Shown: positions 56,501 to 64,000 of the stretch, piece by piece
Numbering within the stretch: the first letter of the stretch is position 1
How the letters are laid out: the number at the start of each line of letters is the position of its first letter
From: Branchiostoma lanceolatum
Lineage: Eukaryota > Chordata > Leptocardii > Amphioxiformes > Branchiostomatidae
DNA length: 64,000 nucleotides
Direction of reading: 5' to 3'
Assembly (NCBI RefSeq): GCF_035083965.1
Contig: NC_089727.1
Location: forward strand, 22,167,769 to 22,231,768
Program-made: the position numbers and the translations under genes
Notes under the pieces: generated by a model
Told to the model about the DNA's origin: nothing
Seen by the model: the letters and a program-made list of their open reading frames with translations, nothing else
Databases searched by the model: none

Positions 56501-59500
56501 GAACCTATCAAAAAGGTTTTACAAAAGATAAAAGAAAATCAAAATTCAGAGAAATCTTGTGAAAAAATTATTTCTCCTAAGATCAATGAAACCAATTTCG
56601 AAACTTTTAATCGACAAGAGAACTTTTAAGTGAATTGTCTGGAGAAGAAGGAAGAATGCTATAGTGAGAATTTCAGATGCTCATTGGCATATCTAAAAGC
56701 TAACCATCACTTCTTTAGAATGTTATTGTGTTCAGACTGTTTATGATTAATTTCTTTTTGGGGGGGGGCTTCTGGTTTCAACAGCAAATGTCTATCAATT
56801 ACACATTTTTTCTACCTTCTTCATGAAAATTTCTTCAGTGATTAGTTTATGTTTTGTAACTAAAGGTATTATAAAATTGAACAATATGTGGTTTTCTCAA
56901 CACTTCTTTAGAATGTAATTTTGTTCGGACTGTTTCTGGTTAATATTTTTAGGGAGCGGCCACTGGTCTCAACAGCAAATGTCTGTCAATTGTACTATTT
57001 TGAAGAAAAAATTCCTCTTGGATATTTCTTTAGCAATTCGTATCCATTTAGTAAGATATTATTGCATATTATGGGATTTTCTCAATCCTTATAATTAAAA
57101 CCCATCCAAGTTCATATTAAAATAGCAGAGCGGGCCCAAACAGTTTTGAGGTGATCACTGTACATATATATTTCATCTCAATGTAAGATGAATATTTGAT
57201 ATGTTTAGGTACGAATGTGCTTGTTATCAAAATCTCTGCAAAAGGCTAAGAAAGACCACATTTTGCACTAACTGTAATAGCTTCATTTTGCCCCTTGCCT
57301 TCCTAAACAAACAATGTAATGATAACCAACTCCGTGATATTTTAGAAATGCTTCCTAGAATACATATCAAGGACAACCATTAAATCATTTTTTGTTAAAC
57401 CTCACCTTTGGCGAAGCCAAAATGATTCTGCCCGGATTCAACACAAATTCTACCAGGTTTTTCAAAGTACTGTGCCAATCTCTGGCGCAAAGCAGCTTAG
57501 GAAAGGTTAAAGAAGATGTTAGATGATGTACTCATTGAAGGAATTTTCTTGGATCAACAATGTTCAAACGGGATTCAAAATATACCCATGGGATTTACAC
57601 GGATCGCATTGGGGGGTATAAGGGTTAACTTCTTATCATTCTGTTGTCTTTAAAGAATTATTTGTAAGGAGTTTGGCAAGTATGATTCTGGACTATCAAG
57701 CAAGGCATACATTTAGGTTTATTTAATATCTTAACATACATGTCGTCGGACACATTTCAGTGTCTTTTTCAGTTACTCTTGATAAGAAAATCTAATTTGT
57801 GACGCAGAACCGTCGACAATTCACTACAAAAATCAAGAAACCAAAGAGGAATCCCGAGACATCAGTGAGTTCTATGACGATCCCGAAAACAACGTGTGTC
57901 AACATATCAATAAAGATGAAATCAACAACACACGACGGCCTAATGACCAACGTTCAGACGGCGGACAGTCAACGACAGAAGGGGCAGACAATGCGGGCTG
58001 CGGTGGGGCCGGCGTGTTAGAGAACCCGATGTACGGGAAGGATGTGTCACAACAAGACGACGGAAGTACGTTTTATTGTTTGAATTATTGTACCATTCAC
58101 CATTTCTACCACGAAGAAAAGAGAAGAGCAGTATTAGGACAGAATGTGTAGGGGCGAGATGTGTACATGCACGTGTGTTAGTGCACGTGCAACGGTGTGG
58201 ATGGAACATGCACGCTTGTGTGCGTGCGCGCGCGCGCGTGCTAGTGTGTGTAATTGTGTGTGTGTGTTTTGTGTGCGTGTGTGAGTCTGTGTGTACTTGC
58301 GTGCTCGCGTTTGTACTTGGACATTACCTGTTTTACTAATTGTCAACACTTTTTGTAAACCCCTTATATCTAGATTATTGTCTTAGATACTCCTTAAGTA
58401 CAACTGGTAAGTTCTTGGCAGTAAGTTCTTGGCAGAACAATTTTGAAAAAAATTCAAATATTGTGTTTGTAAATTGATCCTACACAAAACATGCGGAAGA
58501 TTGTGCTCCAAGCAGATTTTTTCTATAACATGCTGATGTGAACAATAGTCACTAGACAGAAAATCACTATGCCAATCCAGTCCAGTGACCAATCAGTGCT
58601 TCACAGCTGCCAAGTGTTCTTACTTTTGTAAGAGGTAGCGATGCGCACGGGTCTTTAAGGATTGAAGGCCCCGCGTGCTAATGTCTCGGACCACACTGTC
58701 CGGGAGCGCATTCAGGTGCTGACTGATGCCAAAGAACCTTGCCCTGATAAGTTGGAAATCGCGAATCAGCGCTCCCTAAAAAACAAAAAAACGGCGCCGC
58801 CCGGGAGGCCTGCAAAGGAGGCTAGAAACACCCAGTATTGTGCTAATTGAGGTTTCCGTACTGCACAGCACAGACTCACCAAATTCGATAATATTATATG
58901 AAAATAAAAGTATCACAATACTATCTTGAAGAAAAACAAGAAACTAATTTGCTTGCAATAAGGCAAGAATCTGCAATGCAATCATTAAAATAGGCCTGGC
59001 AATTCGGCTTTTGACGTCCTCTGATGGTGATGATCAACTGGTACATAGAACGGATGTTTGAAAAGAAAAGAAAAATCCCAAACCTTGGTTTTGAAGCTAC
59101 GATATCCTGTTCGCAAGACAAATCTATTTCATATGTTAAATGGGTGTTTTATAGCAGAAAGATTTCCATGCCGTAAAAAGCATAAATCAAATCAGACATG
59201 ACATAGATATTAACGACATAATTTTCAGGATCCCGGGTTGTAGGCATATGGCGTTGGTTCAACCAAACAACCAAACCAAACATGTAAGCATCCGTTGAAC
59301 GGTAATTTCAGCTAACGCCTCAAAACAAATGGAACGAAAATAGGAAAGGTTGAAGTAGACGTTTGCTGATTTAAGCATCGAAGGAATTTTCTCGAATCTA
59401 AAACACTTCAAAACATACCCATAGGTCCTTAACGAATTCCATTGGGGTATTTAGATGTAATTGGTTATTACTCTGTTGTCTTAAAAGATAACATTATTTA

Positions 59501-62500
59501 TCAGCAGTTAGGAAAGTATCATTCTGTACTATCAAATGCATCAAAGCAATGGTTTAGTTTTTCATAATATCTTTTATACACGCCATGTTTTTGATACATT
59601 TTAGTTGCGTTTTCCAGTGTTACGATCAGTTATTCTTCATATGCAAATCTCATTTGTGACGCAGAAGTGTCAGCAATTTACCCCAAAAACAAAGAGACCA
59701 AAGAGGAATCCTCTAGTACCGGTGAGTTCCATGACGATCACGACAACAACGTGTGCCAAAATATTGACGAAGATGAAATCAGCAACCCACGACAACCTGA
59801 TGACCGAAGTCCAGACGGTGCACAACCAACGGAAGAAGATGCAGACGATGTGGGCTGTGGCGGGGCCGGCTTGTTTGAGAACCCAATGTACGCGCAGGGT
59901 GTGTTACAAGAAGACGATAGACGTAGGTTTTATTGTTTCTATTCTTGAACCATTCACTATTGCTATCACGAAGAAATAAGATTCAATCTTATTGTGCTTG
60001 CATTTGTATATGGACGTTACAACTTAAGATTTAAAAAAGATGGATTTCAAAGACGAAGCCTGTTCTGTTGATTTCAATGAAGTTCATATTAGTTTACTGT
60101 ATGAATAATATATGCTTCCAAATGATAGAATGTAACTATTGCAGACACAGGCTTTTTCCATTGAAATGTAATGTCTTCGGGCCTTTAGAGGTGTACAAGT
60201 TTCTTGAGGGAGTAGGGAATGGCCAAAATCGACATCTACAATAAGTTTAAGCACTACTTAGGTAGTTTCAGAAGTTTATTCTTCCAATCCCATATTATCT
60301 TACGTGTTTTACATGGCGAGTTTGTAATAAAAATTATAGGAAATGTATTAAGTTCATCAATTCTGTGTTGAGCGCATTGTTGAAGTTTTGGAAGATTCGT
60401 CTAAGTTTTTTCGATGCTCCTTGGACGTGCGGAATCGTAATGTTTACTTTGTTTCTATTGGTCAATTGTTTGCACTTGAACGTTTTCGTAGATTGGTCAG
60501 AAGGTTTGAGAGCTTCGTTAAAGGTCCAATTTTGGTAACCACACTTGGCTAAGGCCCCGTGAGGTCGCTGTGCTCATTGGTTTGATGATGTTGTCTGCCC
60601 GATGGAAGAGACTTTTAATTGATGCTAGGTCTTCCCTATAGTTTGACAAACGACAGTGAGTGCTGTCTAAAACGTCTGACTGTTTTAAAATTGTATCCCG
60701 TTGCTTGAGTCACTGTGTTTTAGCATATCTTATTGCCTGAATTTCTCACCTTCATCGACAAAAATCATCACTCAGAATGCTATTTTGTTCAGACGAGTTA
60801 AGATTAGTTTTAGGGCGAGGCTTGAAGTCTCAATTGTCTAAAACTTTTTACATTAAGATGAAAGAAACAACCTACGACAGCCTTATGACCAAAGTCCACA
60901 CGGCGGACAGTCAGCGGAAGAAGATGCAGATAAGGTGGACTGCAGTGGTGTCAGCCTGTTTGAGAACCCGATGTACGCGACTGGTGCGCTTAAACCAGAC
61001 GACGGTGGTATGTTTTTTTGCGTTCTTGTAACATTTATCAACTTAGGAATTTAAGAATAGAATATCTCTGCCAAAATTTTATTTTCCATAATAACCACCA
61101 AACATTATAGACCGTCCATTTCTAATCACCTCAGTCCGATGTTGATATACAAATGCCTCCATTAAAGAATGGACCAACTAAAATTACTACGGCTCGAATA
61201 TTAATCAATCAAGGATCAGTCCAGTGCAACATTCGGTGTATGCTGTTTGACTCCCCATTGAAGAGTGGGCCGTTCCAAACTATACAATTTGGTCGAAAAT
61301 TGTCAGAATCTTCATCAAAGATACTGAAATTGCGTTTGCTGAGCACAGGTATTTTCACAACAAAATTCAATTCATTCAAATTAGCTACCATAGGAGAGGA
61401 GCAATTTTGTTCTAAAATGGCCGAAAATCACGAAAGTAATTATTTTAAGTAATGTATGTCAAAAGAGTTCTACAGACCTATAAACATATGTCCAAGACAA
61501 TACTTAACCACCTTTTAGGTCATTAAATCGCAATGCCATGGCACAGTTGGGAATAGCAAATTTATTGTCTAAACATGGCAATAAGGCCGTTTATCGTAAT
61601 ATCCAAGCAGATCTTGAAGGGGCAAGATCTACTTGGAGATGACATTAAAAGCTGTATAAGTAATAAAAAACAATGTAAGTGGATATTTGCCAACTCTACC
61701 CTTGACATGTGGCCCAGGACAGGAATGACAGAGATGAATCCATTTTAAAGATTTGGCAAGAGAAGATTTCGGATATCACATCGTTTTGGGGCCCTAAATG
61801 TAATTATTCCAAGGTGTCACAAACACATACCTACCTACCTACTAAATATAACGATTCATAGAATTCTTGCTGACCATAGGGTCGTCCCTGATGCGTTGCA
61901 AAAAAACAATGCTATATACACGTGTATATGTCACAGTCCGTACTAGTACAGATTGGAATTCTAATCTGTACTAGTAGGATTCCAAATCCTCTCAGATCGG
62001 AATTCTAATCTGTACTAGTAGGATTCCAAATCCTACTAGTACACTAGAAGGATTCCAAATCCTACTAGTACAGATTGGAATTCCGATCTGTACTAGTACG
62101 GATTGGAATCCTACTACTGATCTGGGCTCTGAATATTGGAATTCCAATCTGTCCTTGGATAAATGGGAAATCTACCTGGACAATCTGTAATTCTAATTAG
62201 GAGAAATTCGGATTATATCAAAATGATTTGGAAAATAGACTGAATCATTTCATACCTAAAATCTCAGTTCAGGTAAGCCTACAATCACCATTACTATTCT
62301 AGGCAGGGCTCGCAAATCATTTTTGGAAATAGGTGTACCTAACCCCCAGAAATAGGTGCACGGAAAGAATTTTGGATGTACACACGAAATAAAGTTAAGT
62401 GTCAGCAAAACATAATTATAAAGTTTAACGCCTTTAAGAACTTCAATCTGTAATTCTATAGGTAACTTCAAAATTTCAAACAAGTTATACATCAATTAAT

Positions 62501-63820
62501 TATGCTAACATTTTAAGAATAGTCTGTATACTAGTGTACAATAGTATACCCAATGGCCTTCATAAATATCTGATGCACCAGAGCACCCACAATCAAAAAT
62601 TAGGTGCACAGCTCCAATTTGCACACAGGTGCACATGCACCCAGTATTTCGAGCCCTGCTAGGCGAATTACATACAGTTCAGTTGTAGGAGTCCAATCTG
62701 TATTAGAATTCCAATCTGTACTAGTATGATCTGGAATCCTACTAGTACAGTTGGGAATTCCGATCTATACTAGTATAGAATTCCAATCTATACTTATTTA
62801 GCACAGATGGGAATTCCAATCTGTACTAGTTCAGATTGGAATTCCCATCTGTACTAGTAGGATGCCAGATTGTACTGGATTCCAATCTGTACTGTGACAT
62901 ATATATATATAACAGTCTGCAAGAATTCTAGGAATTGTACCGGAATGTGTCCACAGGAAGTTCAGTCCAAAGACGCAACAAGACGACGGAGGTAAGTTTT
63001 TTTTTTGCATTTTTGTACCATTTAGCTTTTCTACCAGGAAGATACTACAAGTGTGTTCTACGTCAGTTGCTTTCTCAAGATTATGTACACTGTTCTGTTT
63101 AAAAAGGAAAGCTTGCAAGACAATTAAACCGTTATTTAGGTAAGTTGGGCTCGGGATCTTATAAGATTTTTACATGCATGTCATGCAAAAAAGGGAGGGG
63201 GAGGAGGTAGTCAAACAAATTCTAAACACAGAGAATGAATCTTCTTCTTTTCCATGGTTCTTTTAAATGACAATCGCGCGTCAACAAACATCAGGCACTA
63301 TAATAACACTATTTTGAAGGTTATGTATGGCGGGCTGCGTGATGGGGAAAATTGATGGCGCTCCTGGGCAGAAATGGAAATGCCTCCATATCCAGATTTG
63401 TGCAGAATATGTTCAACTACATGTGTGCCAAATTTGGTGCTTTTAGACAAAAGTGCACAATTCAGCTAATTTTGGGAACTATGCCGCTGGACTATGACAA
63501 CAATAGTCATAAGAAAGAAATTTTGTCTGCTTACAGATAGCACCGATGCTACAGACACTTATAGATTTCTAGGAAGATTCAACCTGACGTCTCATCGTCC
63601 CTTTCTGCTACTCCTCGTCATCATTGCTACGACAGTAGCAGTCCTCATTAGTGCCGGAGCTGCACTCGCCACGTATTTCCCGACCGTGTATGAGGATCAC
63701 CCTCTCTCACTCAGCACTTCTCTGGAGCAAAGTGGTATTTCAAACCGACCAGTGTCACCGGTTCCCGCCACCCATATCGGTTCCACACTGGAAAACATGA
63801 ATGAAAATGAAACCCCCGCG
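50430..63820 (+). CDS. Type II lectin-like receptor, 5' part, with repeated ENPMY exons (partial)
   Basis: Exons: 50430-50517, 56030-56221, 57808-58065, 59665-59922, 60858-61007, 63537-63820, continuing beyond the window. All joins are phase 1 until the last (phase 0). Cytoplasmic tail ~310 residues with YSQL (YxxPhi) and three ENPMY motifs, then a hydrophobic anchor (FLLLLVIIATTVAVLISAGA) and a Ser/Pro stalk. First and membrane exons are paralogous to those of the minus-strand kringle-lectin gene, which predicts an extracellular lectin and/or kringle domain downstream. NPxY motifs bind PTB domains and clathrin adaptors, so regulated endocytosis or signalling is plausible. Because every tail exon is phase 1-1, any subset could be spliced in. 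Not recognised as a named gene. Confidence 0.7.
50885..52400 (+). repeat. Intronic segmental duplication, copy 1
   Basis: Colinear with 55365-56860: shared GGGGTCTCCACC, CAGATATACATTGTA, CACATTTCACNTCA, the exon-like segment and the CACTTCTTTAGA..TTATG blocks. Diverged by many indels. Confidence 0.75.
51560..51774 (+). pseudogene. Dead copy of the tail exon at 56030-56221
   Basis: Similar to the functional copy from KEMEVDGVCKEKESN through IEPAKIGINSQLVEN. The acceptor reads CACCTCATAT where the functional copy has CACATCAGAG, so the AG is gone. A net 7-bp gain with a T9 run before the donor shifts the frame. The donor CAAG|GTAAC is intact. Confidence 0.7.
52572..54985. repeat. 17-bp C-rich minisatellite array (~2.4 kb)
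   Basis: Core unit GTCCCCCATGAAAAATT (17 bp), most regular at 54166-54300. Variants include CAAGTAAAAGTGTTTCCCC and CATGCAAGTGTC. At the left end, 52575-52645, units read in the opposite sense (GGGGACAATTTTTCATNGG), then flip. It lies in the first intron of the plus-strand receptor. Frames rich in Trp/Gly/Phe or Cys/Pro/Lys are artefacts. Confidence 0.9.
54638..54687. repeat. (TCAA)n microsatellite inside the C-rich array
   Basis: TCAATCAATCAATCAATCGA and continuing. It is followed by ~85 bp unrelated to the array (54690-54775), a probable small insertion. Confidence 0.9.
55365..56860 (+). repeat. Intronic segmental duplication, copy 2
   Basis: Second copy of 50885-52400, carrying the intact exon. 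Its distal ~110 bp (CACTTCTTTAGAATG...CAACAGCAAATGTCT) is repeated again at 56897-57000 and, more diverged, at 60745-60850. Confidence 0.75.
56030..56221 (+). CDS. Cytoplasmic tail exon with YSQL motif
   Basis: 192 nt, TTTCACATCAG|..|GTAACT, phase 1-1. Encodes EKEIEAKGDCEDQDSNLEHH, RQTGTQRIAPTKLGIYSQLL, ENIGIVGNNTYGPDGEDKMQ. YSQL fits a YxxPhi sorting motif. The same frame runs upstream into intron sequence, so the acceptor is fixed by phase and similarity. Confidence 0.65.
57808..58065 (+). CDS. Tail exon 1 with ENPMY motif
   Basis: 258 nt, GTGACGCAG|..|A|GTACGT, phase 1-1. Encodes EPSTIHYKNQETKEES, EFYDDPENNVCQHINKDEIN, GADNAGCGGAGVLENPMYGK, DVSQQDDG. The exon at 59665-59922 is exactly as long and closely similar. 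Confidence 0.75.
58195..58312. repeat. GT/GC-rich simple repeat
   Basis: Alternating GTGTGTGC/CGCGCGCG tract in the intron just after the tail exon at 57808-58065. Confidence 0.85.
58662..58850 (+). other. Short unassigned open frame
   Basis: 62 codons in the intron: VRERIQVLTDAKEPCPDKLE, then Lys/Ala/Pro-rich to a stop. Its composition is more protein-like than neighbouring frames and differs from the receptor exons. It could be a degraded transposon protein fragment. No recognised domain. Confidence 0.2.
59665..59922 (+). CDS. Tail exon 2 with ENPMY motif
   Basis: 258 nt, GTGACGCAG|..|C|GTAGGT, phase 1-1. Encodes VSAIYPKNKETKEESSSTGE, FHDDHDNNVCQNIDEDEISN, CGGAGLFENPMYAQGVLQED. Intron flanks match those of tail exon 1 on both sides, so the duplication included them. 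Confidence 0.75.
60858..61007 (+). CDS. Tail exon 3, 5'-truncated, with ENPMY motif
   Basis: 150 nt, CATTAAG|AT..G|GTATGT, phase 1-1. Encodes ERNNLRQPYDQSPHGGQSAE, EDADKVDCSGVSLFENPMYA, TGALKPDDG. It corresponds to the 3' ~60% of tail exons 1 and 2. The 5' part is replaced by intron-type repeat (60745-60850), and an AG at the junction restores phase 1. Confidence 0.6.
61929..62899. mobile_element. Foldback-like element made of GTACTAGTAGGATTCC subrepeats
   Basis: Ends TGTCACAGT...CTGTGACA with TATAT on both outsides. Left arm 61929-62150 and right arm 62690-62899 are inverse arrays of CTGTACTAGTAGGATTCC / AGATTGGAATTCC palindromic subrepeats. The core 62150-62690 holds the nested element at 62304-62658. 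No protein encoded. Confidence 0.75.
62304..62658. mobile_element. 355-bp hAT-like MITE nested in the foldback core
   Basis: Left end CAGGGCTCGCAAAT and, reading inward, right end CAGGGCTCGAAATA. CTAGG is present immediately outside both ends (62299-62303, 62659-62663). CAGGG termini are usual for hAT-type elements, but an 8-bp duplication would be expected and only five bases match. Confidence 0.7.
62950..63045 (+). pseudogene. Remnant of a fourth tail exon (3' end only)
   Basis: CAACAAGACGACGGAG|GTAAGT and the following intron (TTTGTACCATTTAGCTTTTCTACCA) match the end of tail exon 1 and its intron. The preceding ~20 bases provide a CCACAG acceptor, but no choice keeps phase 1 through to the donor, so it is probably not used. 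Confidence 0.55.
63537..63820 (+). CDS. Transmembrane exon of the plus-strand receptor
   Basis: Acceptor TGCTTACAG|ATAGCACCGATG, phase 1. Encodes STDATDTYRFLGRFNLTSHR, FLLLLVIIATTVAVLISAGA (anchor), then SGISNRPVSPVPATHIGSTL. Donor set at CCCGCG|GTTGGT, phase 0. Paralogous to 40673-40908 including the RPVSPV stalk. The chain continues outside the window. Confidence 0.7.
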
Positions 63821-64000
63821 GTTGGTCCTCTACTTTGCATCCGATGTGTAGTTTTAAAACACCTCAATTGTGTTTTCCTCCTTTATGCCAAAACGATGAT
63901 GCAACTGGTAATCAAAAAAAGCTTTCTCGTTCCATAACAAACAAAGCTTATTGCTAATGATAATGCTTCTGAAACAGTAGTTTTCGCAGGTTAGCCTCAC
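63821..64000. other. Intron start at window edge
   Basis: The sequence after the membrane exon resembles that after 40673 on the minus strand (CTCTACTTTGCAT/ATCTACTTTGCAT). No further exon visible. Confidence 0.4.

Noticed and set aside
1..64000. CRISPR array, prophage or bacterial operon
   Set aside because: Introns, poly(A) signal, SINE and animal extracellular domains show this is eukaryotic. The tandem repeats lack unique equal-length spacers.

Overview
Organism: this is a eukaryotic, almost certainly invertebrate-deuterostome window, and most likely a lancelet (Branchiostoma). The reasons are many small GT-AG exons, lineage-style extracellular domain shuffling (kringle plus C-type lectin on a type II membrane protein, exons in phase 1), a tRNA-derived SINE, and a dense load of MITE-like and foldback-like elements and minisatellites. 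No bacterial-style operons, rRNA genes, bona fide tRNA genes or CRISPR arrays were seen. All gene models below were built by hand from splice signals and reading-frame continuity. Species assignment is inference.

Layout. 1-8.5 kb is gene-poor repeat sequence: GATCCG-rich tandem repeats, a GC-rich simple repeat and dispersed repeats that recur near 24-27 kb. 8,550-21,247 (minus) is an 18-exon gene for an unrecognised coiled-coil protein of about 1,046 residues. Its last exon encodes seven near-identical 31-residue repeats and then a ~220-residue duplication. Its first three exons are tandemly duplicated. The two copies cannot be joined in frame, which points to two alternative 5' ends. 21.7-30 kb is repeat-rich and holds a nested transposon insertion with a visible empty site. 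30,039-33,893 (plus) is a three-exon gene for a 1,172-residue membrane protein with a predicted right-handed beta-helix ectodomain, a Cys-rich neck and roughly nine membrane segments.

36,510-44,4xx (minus) and 50,430 to beyond 63,820 (plus) are divergent, head-to-head paralogues. Both start with a related exon ending in phase 1 and both have a related transmembrane exon that begins in phase 1 and is followed by a Ser/Thr/Pro-rich stalk. The minus gene continues into a Ser/Thr stalk exon, a complete kringle and a long-form C-type lectin domain with EPN. The plus gene has inserted, between first exon and membrane exon, a series of phase 1-1 exons. Three of these carry the same cytoplasmic ENPMY (NPxY-type) motif. 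Its ectodomain lies outside the window.

How the pieces relate: the last two genes look like a small cluster of type II lectin-like surface receptors, diversified by inverted gene duplication and tandem exon duplication. The repeat landscape is unusual: at least three approximately 1-kb elements have long inverted ends built of short subrepeats or paired MITE copies, and there is a 2.4-kb C-rich 17-bp array whose orientation flips at one end.
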